A stretch of DNA of 64,000 bases from Rhodococcus sp. P1Y. GTDB taxonomy: Bacteria; Actinomycetota; Actinomycetes; Mycobacteriales; Mycobacteriaceae. Below are positions 8,283-18,089 of the stretch, piece after piece (position 1 is the first letter of the stretch; the number at the start of each line of letters is the position of its first letter). Location of the stretch: contig NZ_CP032762.1 in the NCBI RefSeq assembly GCF_003641205.1, positions 5,166,001 through 5,230,000 on the forward strand, read 5' to 3'. The notes beneath the pieces were generated by a model. It saw only the letters and a program-made list of their open reading frames with translations. It was not told the origin of the DNA and made no database searches. A program made the translations under genes and the position numbers.

Positions 8283-9746
8283 ATGTCGACCCCTGCTCGC
8301 CTCGACGAGCTCAGGCCTGGCCGCCTGTTGCTTCCCGGCCTCTGCTTCGTGGTGATGACGCTGTCCGTCCTCCAGACGATGGTCATTCCCATCGTCGGAA
8401 CCATCGGCACCCAGCTCGCCGTCAGCACGACGGCCGCCGGGTGGGTGTTGACCGCCAACCTTCTCGCGGCCGTCGTCGCCACTCCCGTCATCGGACGGTT
8501 GGCCGACCTCCATGGCAAACGCCCGGTGCTCCTCACGGTGCTGATCGTCGTGCTCGTGGGATCGGTGATCGCGGCGGTGACGCATTCGCTGGCTCTGCTG
8601 CTCGTCGGACGGGTCATGCAGGGAGTGTCCTACGCACTGTTCCCGATCGCGCTCGCCCTTCTTCGCGACGAGATGCCGCCGAGGAAACTCGTGGGGGCGA
8701 TGGCAATCCTGTCCGGAACCCTCGGCGTGGGCGGAGGATTCGGACTCGTCCTCACCGGCCTGTTGACCGCTGACGGTGCCGACTACCACCGCGTGTTCTG
8801 GCTGACGGTTGCATTCGTGGCGATCGCAATCGTATTCGCGTGGTTCGGGGTGCCCTCCCGCCCACGGAACGGCTCGGGATCCGTCGACTGGTGGGGTGCC
8901 GCGCTGCTTGCCACCGCACTCGTTCTGTTGTTCCTGGCCCTGACGCAGGGGCGGTCGTGGGAATGGACATCGGCGGCGACGCTCGGATGCGCCATCGTCG
9001 GCGCGGTCGTGCTCGCACTGTGGTGGATCGTCGAGAACCGCATTTCGGCCCCACTCGTCGCACCGAGGATGCTCAACCACGGTCCCCTGTTGGCCACCAA
9101 CATCGCGACCGTGTTCGTCGGAGTCGGTATGTTCGTGAACTTCCTGGCGTGCTCGTATTTCGTGCAGACGCCGCGGGAGGTAGCCGGCTACGGATTCGGT
9201 GCGGACGTTCTGTCCGCCAGCGTCGTGTACCTGCTGCCGGGGGCTGCGCTCGGTGTGGTCGCCGCAACCCTCAGCGGCGGTCTCATCCGGCGATACGGCC
9301 CGCGCCCGATCCTGATCGCGGGCGGCGTCATCGGCATCGCGGGCTTCAGCTTCTTCGCGTTCTTCCACGCCACCTCGTGGCAGGTGATCGCCGCGTCGGC
9401 AGTAATCAACGTGTTCGTGTCCTTCGCGTTCGCGGCGATCCCCAACCTGCTGATGGCCGAAGTGTCGGCCGCCGACACCGGGGTGGCCAACAGCGTCAAC
9501 TCGATCGTCAGGACCGTCGGAACCTCCATCGCAAGCGCGCTACTGACGACCATGCTCGCCACGTACACGATCGCCGGAACCTCGGTGCCGCGGGAAGTGG
9601 TGTACACCGCTGCGTTCGTGGTCGGCGCTGTTGCGTGCACAATTGTGACGTTGTCCGCCTTCGCAATTCGGGTGCCCGGATCTCCGGACAGCACACTCAC
9701 AGCAAGTTCGGTGCGCGAGGGCGCGTCAATCCAGGCGAAACGCTGA
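8283..9746 (+). CDS. MFS transporter, DHA2-type drug exporter
   Basis: 487-residue inner-membrane exporter with about 14 hydrophobic helices, the length and helix count of the DHA2 (EmrB/QacA-like) proton-coupled drug antiporters. The loop 2-3 motif GRLADLHGKRPVLL and the motif C-like stretch GTLGVGGGFGLVL are visible. ATG 8283 was chosen because the upstream in-frame extension starts within the putative operator region. The 3' neighbour is an unrelated secreted-protein gene. Substrate unknown. Confidence 0.88.
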   Translation: MSTPARLDELRPGRLLLPGLCFVVMTLSVLQTMVIPIVGTIGTQLAVSTTAAGWVLTANLLAAVVATPVIGRLADLHGKRPVLLTVLIVVLVGSVIAAVTHSLALLLVGRVMQGVSYALFPIALALLRDEMPPRKLVGAMAILSGTLGVGGGFGLVLTGLLTADGADYHRVFWLTVAFVAIAIVFAWFGVPSRPRNGSGSVDWWGAALLATALVLLFLALTQGRSWEWTSAATLGCAIVGAVVLALWWIVENRISAPLVAPRMLNHGPLLATNIATVFVGVGMFVNFLACSYFVQTPREVAGYGFGADVLSASVVYLLPGAALGVVAATLSGGLIRRYGPRPILIAGGVIGIAGFSFFAFFHATSWQVIAASAVINVFVSFAFAAIPNLLMAEVSAADTGVANSVNSIVRTVGTSIASALLTTMLATYTIAGTSVPREVVYTAAFVVGAVACTIVTLSAFAIRVPGSPDSTLTASSVREGASIQAKR

Positions 9747-9876
9747 GAAACTGCAGGTAGAGCCGTGCTGGTAGAGGACTGCTGAGGTTCTGGGAGAGTG
9801 CGGTTTTCGCTTTCGCAGCTCTGAGTGCGTCCCTAGATTCGAGTCGTACGCCAGTTACTCGAAAGGGATTACCACA

Positions 9877-10155
9877 ATGAATGCTCGCACGATCTTGACC
9901 CGCACCGCAGTCACCGGCGCCTTGGTCGCAGTTCCGCTCGTCGCCGTCGTCGGAACCGCCTCGGCCGACCCGATCCACGACAACCAGGACCGACAGAATC
10001 AGGGGCAGCAGCAGAACCAGCCGCAGCTCGAGATCCCGCAGTTCCAGCTGCCCAATCTGTTCCAGCCGCAACCGGCACCGCTGCCGGCCCCGACTGCGGT
10101 GCCCACCTTCGCGCCGAACTTCTTTCAGGGCTTCTCCACCGGTTCCGCGGCCTAG
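9877..10155 (+). CDS. Small secreted Pro/Gln-rich protein
   Basis: 92-residue exported protein. A classical signal peptide occupies about residues 1-31 with an AxA cleavage site (GTASA before DP). The mature part is only about 60 residues, rich in Gln and Pro (GQQQNQPQ, repeated PQ and LPAP units), with no cysteine and no recognised domain. An AAGGG Shine-Dalgarno precedes the ATG by about nine bases. The gene ends 11 bases before a strong terminator. Function not recognised. Confidence 0.75.
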   Translation: MNARTILTRTAVTGALVAVPLVAVVGTASADPIHDNQDRQNQGQQQNQPQLEIPQFQLPNLFQPQPAPLPAPTAVPTFAPNFFQGFSTGSAA

Positions 10156-10165
10156 GCGCTACGCA

Positions 10166-10213
10166 CCAGTGGCGCGGTAAGGGCCCCTGTGGGGCACCTA
10201 ACCGCGCCACTGG
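10166..10213. terminator. Strong bidirectional terminator
   Basis: A 48-base near-perfect inverted repeat: CCAGTGGCGCGGT pairs with ACCGCGCCACTGG, with a second GGGCCCC/GGGGC stem inside. It lies between the secreted-protein gene (plus) and sugC (minus), which converge here. There is no long T tract on either side. Confidence 0.75.
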
Positions 10214-10225
10214 CGGCAAGCCGCC

Positions 10226-11392
10226 CTACAGCGTCAGATTGTCACCCGACGCCGCATCGAACACCGAAATCTTGCCCGGGTCGAACCACAGCTCGACCTC
10301 GCCGCCCTCGGCCGCTTTCGACTCTGCGGCCAGACGAGCGACAACCTGCGCACCGGTATCGCCCAGGCCCGCATCGGCAGCAAGCTCCTGCAGTTCTGCC
10401 GACTGAACCTTGCTGCCCTTGGATTCGAAGTAGACGTACTTGTCGCTACCCATCGATTCCATCACGTCGACCTTGGCGGTGAAGGTTGCGCCGCTGAGCT
10501 TCTGGTACGAGTCGATCAGACCCGCGTCTTCGAAGTGCTCGGGGCGGATACCCACCACGACGTCCCTGCCGGGGTTCTTGTTCTGGATCGCCGAGCGGCG
10601 CTCGGCCGGGAGTTCGAATGTACCCAGCTCGGTAGCGACACCGTCGCGGGTCAGCGTTCCCGGTACGAAGTTCATCGACGGAGAACCGATGAAGCCTGCC
10701 ACGAACAGGTTTCGCGGCTTGTCGTAGAGCTCCTGCGGCGAACCGATCTGCTGCACCAAACCGCCGCGCAGGACCACGACGCGATCACCGAGCGTCATCG
10801 CCTCGGTCTGATCGTGCGTGACGTACACCGTCGTGGTGCCGAGGCGCTTCTGCAACCGCGAGATCTCTGCCCGCGTCTGCACTCGCAGTTTGGCGTCCAG
10901 GTTGGACAGCGGCTCGTCCATCAGGAACGCCTTCGGCGTACGAACGATGGCTCGGCCCATGGCGACTCGCTGTCGCTGACCACCCGAGAGGTTCGCGGGT
11001 TTGCGGTCCAGGTGCTGGCTGAGGTCGAGAATCTTGGCAGCCTCTTCCACCTTCTCGTTGATCTCGTTCTTGCTGAGCTTCGCGAGGGTCAACGGGAACG
11101 CGATGTTCTGACGCACCGTCATGTGCGGATACAGCGCATAGGACTGGAACACCATGGCGATATCGCGGTCCTTGGGCGCGCGTTCGTTCACGCGTTCGCC
11201 CGCGATGCGCAGTTCGCCGGAGGAGATGTCCTCGAGCCCGGCGATCATGTTGAGCGTCGTGGACTTTCCGCAACCGGACGGACCGACCAGAATGATGAAC
11301 TCACCGTCGGCGATGGTGATGTCGACGTCGCTTACCGCGGCGGCACCGTCGGGGTAGAGCTTAGTGACTTTGTCGAGAACGATTTCGGCCAT
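10226..11392 (-). CDS. sugC: Trehalose ABC transporter ATP-binding protein SugC
   Basis: 388-residue MalK/UgpC-type ATPase that powers uptake through SugA-SugB. Walker A GPSGCGKST, signature LSGGQRQR, Walker B FLMDEPLSN and the H-loop VTHDQTEA are all present; the C-terminal 130 residues form the OB-type regulatory domain typical of carbohydrate importers. It is the last gene of lpqY-sugA-sugB-sugC, the same order as M. tuberculosis Rv1235-Rv1238. It starts 5 bases after the sugB stop and ends beside the 10166 terminator. Confidence 0.92.
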   Translation of the reverse strand: MAEIVLDKVTKLYPDGAAAVSDVDITIADGEFIILVGPSGCGKSTTLNMIAGLEDISSGELRIAGERVNERAPKDRDIAMVFQSYALYPHMTVRQNIAFPLTLAKLSKNEINEKVEEAAKILDLSQHLDRKPANLSGGQRQRVAMGRAIVRTPKAFLMDEPLSNLDAKLRVQTRAEISRLQKRLGTTTVYVTHDQTEAMTLGDRVVVLRGGLVQQIGSPQELYDKPRNLFVAGFIGSPSMNFVPGTLTRDGVATELGTFELPAERRSAIQNKNPGRDVVVGIRPEHFEDAGLIDSYQKLSGATFTAKVDVMESMGSDKYVYFESKGSKVQSAELQELAADAGLGDTGAQVVARLAAESKAAEGGEVELWFDPGKISVFDAASGDNLTL

Positions 11393-11397
11393 GACGG

Positions 11398-12231
11398 TTA
11401 TCCCTTCACTGCGCCGGACGTCAAGCCCGCCACGATACGTCGTTGGAAGAAGAGCACGAAGATGATGATCGGAATGGTGATGACCACAGCAGCTGCGGCG
11501 ATCGACCCGGTGGGCTCCTCGAATTGCGAGCTACCGGTGAACTGCGAGATCGCGGCGGGCACCGTGATCGACCGTTCCGTAGCCGTCAACGAGATGGCGA
11601 GGAGGAGGTCGTTCCACGCGAAGATGAACACCAGGATCGCGGCGGTCACGATGCCTGGAGCGGCAAGCGGCGCAATGACCTTGCGGAACGCTTGGGCCGG
11701 CGTCGCACCATCCATCTTGGCTGCCTTCTCCAGCTCCCACGGAATCTCACGGAAGAACGCCGACAGCGTGTAGATCGCCAACGGCAGTGCGAAGGTGATG
11801 TACGGGATGATCAGGCCGGGCCACGTGTCGAACAAGCCCAGCTTGCGCTCGATGTCGAACAGTGGTGTCACGAGGGAGATCTGCGGGAACATCGCGATGA
11901 GCAGTGCCGCTCCGACGAGCAACTTCTTGCCGGGGAAGTCCAGCCGTGCGACGGCGTAGGCCGCCATCGTGCCGATGACGACGGCGATGACCGTGGTGAT
12001 CAAGCCGATACCGATCGAGTTGATCAGTGCCGAGGTGAACTGGTTGGTCGAGAAGATGCCCTTGTAGTTCTCGAAGGTGAACGATTGCGGAATGAATCTG
12101 CCGTCGGCGATGGTGGCCGTCGATTTGAACGAGAGGCTGATGATCCAGGCCAGCGGAACCAGCGCGTACAGAAGTACGAGCGTGTTGATGACGGTCCAAC
12201 CGACCTTCTTGCGAGGCGTCACGGTCGTCAT
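11398..12231 (-). CDS. sugB: Trehalose ABC transporter permease SugB
   Basis: 277-residue inner-membrane permease (MalG type) with six predicted helices. The EAA loop reads [20 protein letters not shown] around residues 180-200. Its ATG shares one base with the TAA of sugA (TAATG), so translation is coupled. Substrate assignment rests on the operon and the strong LpqY resemblance of the binding protein. Confidence 0.9.
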   Translation of the reverse strand: MTTVTPRKKVGWTVINTLVLLYALVPLAWIISLSFKSTATIADGRFIPQSFTFENYKGIFSTNQFTSALINSIGIGLITTVIAVVIGTMAAYAVARLDFPGKKLLVGAALLIAMFPQISLVTPLFDIERKLGLFDTWPGLIIPYITFALPLAIYTLSAFFREIPWELEKAAKMDGATPAQAFRKVIAPLAAPGIVTAAILVFIFAWNDLLLAISLTATERSITVPAAISQFTGSSQFEEPTGSIAAAAVVITIPIIIFVLFFQRRIVAGLTSGAVKG

Positions 12232-13154
12232 TACTTACGGCCTCCGTCGTCCGAGCCCGGCGCCGAGGCACCGAACAGCTTGATGAACACGAACGCGATG
12301 ATGGCGACGCAGAAGAAGATCAGAACGCTGATCGCCGAGCCGAGTCCGAGATTGAATGCGCCGAACAGATTGTCGTAACCGAGGATCGACACCGAGCCGG
12401 TACCGTTGCTGCCCTTGGTCAACACGTAGATGTTGTCGAAGATGCGGAATGCGTCGAGGGTACGGAAGAGCACCGCGACGAGGATCGCAGGCTTCATCAG
12501 CGGAATCGTGATGCGTATCAACCTCGTCCACGCACCAGCCCCGTCGACCTGTGCCGCCTTCAGCAAATCGTCCGGCACGAGTGCGAGACCGGCGAGAAGC
12601 AGCAGCGCCATGAAGGGCGTCGTCTTCCACACTTCGGCGAGTACGACGATGGCGAGCGAGGGAATCTGCTCGGTCAGCGGCGCACTGCCGTCGGGAAGCA
12701 GGTTGGCGAGATATCCCGTGCCGGGTGTCCATGCGTAGTACCAGCTGTACGCCGCGGCGACGGTCACGATGCCGTACGGGATCAACACCACGGTGCGGAC
12801 GAGCCCACGTCCGAAGATGGTGCGGTGCATGATCAGTGCCACCACGAGACCGAGCACGAATTCGATGATGACCGAGATGATGGTGATGGCGGTCGTGACG
12901 CCGAAGGCCGTCCACCAGTACCCGTCGGAGAGAACCGTGACGTAGTTCGAGATGCCGACGAACTCACGGTCGTCCGGGAATGCCAGGTTGTACTTCTGCA
13001 GGCTGAGCCAGAAGGCATAGACGATGGGATAACCGGTGACGGCGAGCATCATGATCGCGGCGGGAGCGATCAGAAGCAGTCCGAGCCTTCGCTCGGCCTT
13101 CTTGCCGTCGGACACGTTCTTCAGGACTGCTTCTTTGTCCAGCGTTTCGCTCAT
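12231..13154 (-). CDS. sugA: Trehalose ABC transporter permease SugA
   Basis: 307-residue inner-membrane permease (MalF type), the same length as M. tuberculosis SugA as recalled. Six hydrophobic helices, with the EAA loop [20 protein letters not shown] near residues 205-225. ATG 13154 overlaps the lpqY stop (ATGA). The longer open frame upstream is antisense or inside lpqY and was rejected. Confidence 0.9.
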   Translation of the reverse strand: MSETLDKEAVLKNVSDGKKAERRLGLLLIAPAAIMMLAVTGYPIVYAFWLSLQKYNLAFPDDREFVGISNYVTVLSDGYWWTAFGVTTAITIISVIIEFVLGLVVALIMHRTIFGRGLVRTVVLIPYGIVTVAAAYSWYYAWTPGTGYLANLLPDGSAPLTEQIPSLAIVVLAEVWKTTPFMALLLLAGLALVPDDLLKAAQVDGAGAWTRLIRITIPLMKPAILVAVLFRTLDAFRIFDNIYVLTKGSNGTGSVSILGYDNLFGAFNLGLGSAISVLIFFCVAIIAFVFIKLFGASAPGSDDGGRK

Positions 13155-14536
13155 GGAATCAGCCCTTCGGAATTGACTGCCTTGGACACGAGATCGGCGA
13201 GCTTGTCCACGTCGGCCACCGGGTCGATGTTCTGCGGCGGGTTCAGCGCATCGGCGAGGAGAATCGAAATGCTCTGGTACGCCGGGGAGACCGGACGAAC
13301 CGCGGCGTTCTCGATGGAGTTGAGCACTCCCTCCCATGCGGGGTAGACGGCCTGGAACTCGGGATCGGCGTACAACGACGCGATGACCGGAGGCACGCCG
13401 CCGTTGACGGCGTTGTTGCGCTGGTTGTCCTCGTTCGTCAGGCACGCGACGGCTTCCCAGGCAAGGTCTTCGTGCTTGGTTGTCTTGGCGACGCCGATGT
13501 TGAACCCGCCGATCGTGACCTTCGCCGGAGTATCGGGGACGACCGCGGGATACGGCGCACTGCGGAACACCTCGGCGACTGCCGCATCTTGTTGATCCGC
13601 CGGGACATTCGTCAGATCGAGAAACGGAACGGCTCCTGCCGCGGCGTTCTCCTTGATCCCGGGAAGCACGAACGGGTAGTTCACCTGGAACGCGGAGTTG
13701 CCTGCCTCCATGCCGAGGCGTGCCGTCGCCTCGTCGGTCTGCGAGATCGACGGGTCGTGTCCGTCGGCAGTCGCGACACGCTTCATGATCTCGAGTGTCT
13801 TCTCGGTCGCAGCGCGATGAGCCGGAGTGTCGTTCAGCTCGACGGTGGTGCCGTCCTCACCGACGACCTGTCCCCCGGCGCTGACGAGAAGGCTGTTGAA
13901 CCACACCATCAAGCCTTCGTACTGCTTGGCCTGAACTCCGATGTAGGCGGGCTTTCCTTGGGCCGCGTTGGATTCGGCCGCGTCGATCAGCTCGTCCCAC
14001 GTCTGCGGTGGTTGGCCACCGGGCACCTCGTCGGGCCGATACCAGAGCAGCTGAGTGTTCGAGTTCAACGGAACCGCGTACAGCTGGTCCTGCCACTCCG
14101 CGGTCGCGAGGGGCCCTTCGAGTGTCGAGCCGTCCCTCAGCTTCGCCGACAGGTCCTCGGGGACGGGCAACGCCCATCCCGCCTCCGCGAACTCGGCCGT
14201 CCACACGACGTCGAGCGTCATCAAATCGAGCGAATCATCGTTTCCAGCAAGGCGACGCGCCAGCTGAAGTCGTTGATCGTTCGCGCTCTTGGGAAGAGTT
14301 CTCTGTTCCACCTTGTAGCGGCCACCCGACGCAGCCGAGCACGCTTCCGCGGCGGCGGCGTACTGTTCCGCGCCGTCAGCCGCTGTGTAGAAGCTCAGCA
14401 CCGGAGTGCTGCTGTCGGACGATCCGCAGGCAGCAAGTAGCGGGCTGGCAACCAAGGCCGCGGCAGCCAACACGCCTATTCTGGTTGCGCTTCTCGGCCT
14501 CGAACCACCATGCCCACGACTACGTTGTCTCGGCAT
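13151..14536 (-). CDS. lpqY: Trehalose-binding lipoprotein LpqY
   Basis: 461-residue extracytoplasmic solute-binding lipoprotein. The signal peptide ends in a lipobox (SPLLAAC) placing the acylated Cys at residue 37. The mature part resembles mycobacterial LpqY closely from memory, including LARRLAGND and LDVVWTAEFAEAGWALP. It captures trehalose released by mycolyl transfer at the outer membrane, so recycling is the likely role. First gene of the sugABC operon; about 140 bases lie upstream to the next gene, enough for the operon promoter. Confidence 0.92.
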   Translation of the reverse strand: MPRQRSRGHGGSRPRSATRIGVLAAAALVASPLLAACGSSDSSTPVLSFYTAADGAEQYAAAAEACSAASGGRYKVEQRTLPKSANDQRLQLARRLAGNDDSLDLMTLDVVWTAEFAEAGWALPVPEDLSAKLRDGSTLEGPLATAEWQDQLYAVPLNSNTQLLWYRPDEVPGGQPPQTWDELIDAAESNAAQGKPAYIGVQAKQYEGLMVWFNSLLVSAGGQVVGEDGTTVELNDTPAHRAATEKTLEIMKRVATADGHDPSISQTDEATARLGMEAGNSAFQVNYPFVLPGIKENAAAGAVPFLDLTNVPADQQDAAVAEVFRSAPYPAVVPDTPAKVTIGGFNIGVAKTTKHEDLAWEAVACLTNEDNQRNNAVNGGVPPVIASLYADPEFQAVYPAWEGVLNSIENAAVRPVSPAYQSISILLADALNPPQNIDPVADVDKLADLVSKAVNSEGLIP

Positions 14537-14675
14537 TCCGCCTCCGTATTCTCGATTACGTGTGCAAAGCTCCCTCGAGCAGACTGCCCTGCACGTAAAG
14601 AAACGTAACCGAACTACACGGGCGAAAAGCGAAATTGGGACAATTCCGTGATCTTGACGCGGCGATACTTCTGGG

Positions 14676-15167
14676 TCAGATCGACAGCTTCGCGAGCATG
14701 TCCCGCGCCTTCTCTGCGCTCTTGGGTTCGCACAACACGTCGTACCGTCCCGCGACCAACTGCATGCTCGACGCGAAGTCGCGCTGCCCCTTGGTTGCCG
14801 CGTACGGAATTGCCGCCGAGATCAGACCGAAAATGATGCCGCCGATGATGCCGATGATCAACGCTCCGAGGATGTTGCCATTGGTGAAGATGCCGAGAAC
14901 AAGGCCCAGGAACAGACCGAGCCATGCACCCGAAACTACGCCTCCACCAATTACTTTCGCCCAGGTCAACCGTCCGAGAACCCGCTCGACCTGCATGAGG
15001 TCGACACCGACGATGGTGACGTCCTGCACCGAGAACTCCTGATCGGAGAGGTAGTCGACTGCCTTCTGTGCCTCGGCGTAGGTCGGATAGGAACCGATCG
15101 GCCAACCGGATGGAGGCGTCGGGAGCCCCTGGCCTGGGCGACCGGGCTGCGAAAGAGGATTCGTCAT
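14676..15167 (-). CDS. General stress protein-like membrane protein
   Basis: 163 residues. The N-terminus resembles the general stress protein 17M domain (SYPTYAEAQKAVDYLSDQEF, then VTIVGVDL). A central Gly-rich hydrophobic region of about 50 residues follows and then a second soluble segment. A similar gene, Rv1234 from memory, precedes lpqY in M. tuberculosis, so the context is conserved. It is in the same direction as lpqY and could share its transcript, though the 140-base gap allows separate promoters. Biochemical function unknown. Confidence 0.78.
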   Translation of the reverse strand: MTNPLSQPGRPGQGLPTPPSGWPIGSYPTYAEAQKAVDYLSDQEFSVQDVTIVGVDLMQVERVLGRLTWAKVIGGGVVSGAWLGLFLGLVLGIFTNGNILGALIIGIIGGIIFGLISAAIPYAATKGQRDFASSMQLVAGRYDVLCEPKSAEKARDMLAKLSI

Positions 15168-15221
15168 TCCTCTATTGTGCCCCGTCTCCTACAACTCTCC
15201 TAGCGCGCTGTTGTTCGTCTT

Positions 15222-16181
15222 TCACAGGGGCGAATCCGGCGAGGTGCGAACCATGCCGGCGGCCCGTCCCTTACCCGAGACCACCAACGCCATCTTGCGC
15301 GACGCCTCGTCGATCATCTCGTCACCGAGCATCACGGCGCCGCGGCCACCGCCTGCATCCGACGTGTGAAATTCGTACGCCTCGAGAATGTCCTCGGCCT
15401 TGTCGAAGTCTGCCTGGCGCGGACTGAAGATCTCGTTGGCAGCGTCGATCTGGGTCGGGTGCAGAACCCATTTGCCGTCGAAGCCGAGCGCGGCTGTTCG
15501 CTGCGCTGCGCGCCGGAAAGCATCGACATCACGGATCTGCAGGTACGGTCCGTCGATTGCCTGCAACCCGTGAGTTCGAGCGGCGAGGAGAATGGTCATC
15601 AGTATGTGGTGGTAGGCGTCTCCGGTGTCGTACCCCTCGGGCTGCTCGCCGACCACGAGGGTGCGCATGTTCACGCTCGCCATCAGATCCGCCGGACCGA
15701 ACACCAGCGTCTGTACCCGTGGGCTTGCGGTTGCGATCTCGTCGATGTTGCGCAGACTCCGGGCGCTCTCGATCTGCGGTTCGATGCCGATGGCACCGAC
15801 GTCGAGACCGCTCGTCTTCTCCACCTGAGTCAACAACAGGTCGAGCGCCTGCACGTGAGCCGCCGTCTCGACCTTGGGGAGCAGGATCGCGTCGAGATTG
15901 GCACCCGCACCGGAGACCACGTCGATGACGTCACCGTAGGTCCAGGGCGTCGTCCAGTCGTTGACGCGCACCACCTTGAGTTGCGAACCCCACCCATCGG
16001 AATTGAGGGCTTCGACGATCGCACCGCGTGCCTCGACCTTGGCGATCGGCGCGACGGCATCCTCCAGATCCAGAAAGACTGCGTCCGCGGGCAGGCCCTT
16101 GGCTTTGCCGATCATCTTCGCGGAGCTGCCGGGTACTGCGAGTACGGATCGACGGGGACGGCCCTGCTGCACCGAACTCAT
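15222..16181 (-). CDS. CoA-ester lyase, CitE-like HpcH/HpaI aldolase family
   Basis: 319-residue TIM-barrel enzyme of the CitE-like family, which cleaves or forms malyl-, methylmalyl- or citramalyl-CoA type thioesters with Mg2+. Visible elements are the start SVLAVPGSSAKM, the DLEDAV metal segment, PKVET, IEPQIESARSL and FGPADLMAS. Alpha and gamma citrate lyase subunits are absent nearby, so it is not a citrate lyase complex subunit. ATG 16181 is the start that aligns with family N-termini. Precise substrate unknown. Confidence 0.85.
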   Translation of the reverse strand: MSSVQQGRPRRSVLAVPGSSAKMIGKAKGLPADAVFLDLEDAVAPIAKVEARGAIVEALNSDGWGSQLKVVRVNDWTTPWTYGDVIDVVSGAGANLDAILLPKVETAAHVQALDLLLTQVEKTSGLDVGAIGIEPQIESARSLRNIDEIATASPRVQTLVFGPADLMASVNMRTLVVGEQPEGYDTGDAYHHILMTILLAARTHGLQAIDGPYLQIRDVDAFRRAAQRTAALGFDGKWVLHPTQIDAANEIFSPRQADFDKAEDILEAYEFHTSDAGGGRGAVMLGDEMIDEASRKMALVVSGKGRAAGMVRTSPDSPL

Positions 16182-16242
16182 GGATGTCTGATTCTCCTCG
16201 TCGATTCTCGTCTTGACACCGGGACCGCTTAACCTTGCCATC

Positions 16243-17517
16243 ATGGCAGCTCTGAGTAAGGTATTCGCGGCCAGGCTCGCTGGTCTGGTCGTTCTCGGCC
16301 CCGACGGCGAATCCATCGGGCGCGTCCGCGATCTCGTGGTCTCGATGCGCGTCGGCCGCGCCCAACCCCGCGTCCTCGGTATCGTTGTCGAACTCGCCAC
16401 TCGCCGAAGAATTTTCGTGCCGATGCTGCGCGTGACGTCGATCGAACCGAACTCTGTCCAGCTCACCACAGGCAACGTCAGTCTCCGAAGATTCTCGCAG
16501 CGGGCGAACGAAATTCTGGTGTTCGCACAGATTCTCGACTCCAAGGTTCGCGTCGACGACCCAGAACTCGAGGAACTCCACGATTCGGATTCCATCGTGG
16601 TCGATCTCGGTATCGAACTGACCCGCACCAGGGACTGGCTCGTCGCCCGCGTCGCGGTTCGTCGTCAACGCGGCAGGCTTGCTCGCCGCGGCGCCATCCA
16701 CGTCGTCGACTGGCAACACGTGCAGGGGCTGACGCAGAACGAACTGTCCCTCCCCGGGCAAGGCGTCGCACAGTTGTTGATGCAGTTCGAGGATCTCCGT
16801 GCCGCAGACGTCGCCAACGCGATGCGCGAATTGCCCGTCAAGAGGCGCATGGAAGTGGCTCACGCACTCGACGACGAGCGGCTCGCCGATGTCGTGCAGG
16901 AGCTCCCCGACGACGATCAGGTCGAGATGATGCACTACCTCGGCGTCGACCGCGGAGCCGACGTGCTCGAGGCCATGGACCCCGACGACGCGGCCGACCT
17001 CCTCGGAGAGCTGCCCGAGACCGAGGCGGAATCGCTGCTCAGGTTGATGGACCCCGAGGATTCGGCGCCTGTCCGACGATTGCTCGAGCACTCCCCCGAC
17101 ACCGCGGGCGGTCTGATGACCCCCGAACCGGTGGTGCTCACGGCGTCGACCACGGTCGCCGAGGCCCTCGCCCGCGTCCGCAACCCGGACCTGACGCCTG
17201 CGCTGTCGTCGCTCGTGTTCGTCGTGCGACCTCCGACGGCTACCCCGACAGGCGCGTACCTCGGGTGTGTTCACCTTCAACAACTGTTACGAGAACCGCC
17301 GGCCAGTTTGATTGGCGGCGTTCTGGACAAGGCGCTGCCGCGACTGAGTCCCGAGGACAGCCTCACCGCTGTCACACGATATTTCGCGACGTACAACCTC
17401 GTCTGCGGGCCCGTCGTCGACGACGAGGATCACCTCGTCGGAGCCGTCACGGTCGACGACGTACTGGACCATCTTCTTCCCGAAGACTGGCGTGATCAGG
17501 AGGTGGCAGGACAGTGA
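16243..17517 (+). CDS. MgtE N-domain/CBS-pair protein without membrane domain
   Basis: 424 residues, soluble. An N-terminal PRC-barrel-like region (about 1-160) precedes the helical MgtE N domain (about 190-290; ELPVKRRMEVAHAL, QELPDDDQVEMMHYL, MDPDDAADLLGELPE repeats). A CBS pair follows (AGGLMTPEPVVL; VVDDEDHLVGAVTVDDVLDHLLPEDW). The five-helix Mg2+ channel of true MgtE is missing, so it is probably a sensor or regulator. It overlaps the DUF1003 gene by GTGA; the same pair occurs as Rv1232c-Rv1231c in M. tuberculosis (from memory). Confidence 0.85.
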   Translation: MAALSKVFAARLAGLVVLGPDGESIGRVRDLVVSMRVGRAQPRVLGIVVELATRRRIFVPMLRVTSIEPNSVQLTTGNVSLRRFSQRANEILVFAQILDSKVRVDDPELEELHDSDSIVVDLGIELTRTRDWLVARVAVRRQRGRLARRGAIHVVDWQHVQGLTQNELSLPGQGVAQLLMQFEDLRAADVANAMRELPVKRRMEVAHALDDERLADVVQELPDDDQVEMMHYLGVDRGADVLEAMDPDDAADLLGELPETEAESLLRLMDPEDSAPVRRLLEHSPDTAGGLMTPEPVVLTASTTVAEALARVRNPDLTPALSSLVFVVRPPTATPTGAYLGCVHLQQLLREPPASLIGGVLDKALPRLSPEDSLTAVTRYFATYNLVCGPVVDDEDHLVGAVTVDDVLDHLLPEDWRDQEVAGQ

Positions 17518-18080
17518 AGGACTCCGCACGGCAACGGATGGACACCCCACAGGGGTCACGTCTGTTCAACTTCCATCTCGACGTCGACCTCGGAAAATCG
17601 GGCGAACGCGCCGCACGTTTCCTGGGGACCGGCCGGTACCTGGCAATCCAGACGATCATCGTCATCGTCTGGATCTTCCTCAACGTCGCCGTCGTCGCAC
17701 TTCGGTGGGATCCGTACCCCTTCATTCTGCTCAACCTGGCGTTTTCGACGCAGGCCGCCTATGCGGCTCCGCTCATTCTGCTCGCGCAGAACCGCCAGGA
17801 CGACCGAGACCGTGTCTCGCTCGAGGAGGACAGGTCGAGGGCGCAGCAGACGAAGGCCGACACCGAGTTTCTCGCCCGCGAACTCGCGTCGCTTCGCATC
17901 GCCGTCGGCGAGGTCGCCACACGCGACTATCTGCGACGTGAACTCGATGAAATTCGAGAACTTCTGGAACAGGCGACTGGCCAGACGTCCTCGCCGTCGA
18001 AGAAATCGCGGAAGAAGTCGCGCCAGCCATCGATCGACGAGGCGGATGATTCCGAAGTGCAGAACGCCCCCAAACTGTAA
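17514..18080 (+). CDS. DUF1003 membrane protein
   Basis: 188-residue membrane protein with two adjacent hydrophobic helices (about residues 42-60 and 70-90). The family hallmark PYPFILLNLAFSTQAAYAAP is intact, followed by LILLAQNRQ. A charged C-terminal helix rich in Arg and Glu looks able to form a coiled coil and ends in a Lys/Ser-rich tail. It overlaps the MgtE-like gene (GTGA), so the two probably form a complex or share regulation. Function unknown. Confidence 0.85.
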   Translation: MKDSARQRMDTPQGSRLFNFHLDVDLGKSGERAARFLGTGRYLAIQTIIVIVWIFLNVAVVALRWDPYPFILLNLAFSTQAAYAAPLILLAQNRQDDRDRVSLEEDRSRAQQTKADTEFLARELASLRIAVGEVATRDYLRRELDEIRELLEQATGQTSSPSKKSRKKSRQPSIDEADDSEVQNAPKL

Positions 18081-18089
18081 CGTGTTCTC

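Noticed and set aside
10535..11773. 412-residue plus-strand open frame
   Set aside because: Antisense to sugC and sugB, which carry all ABC motifs.
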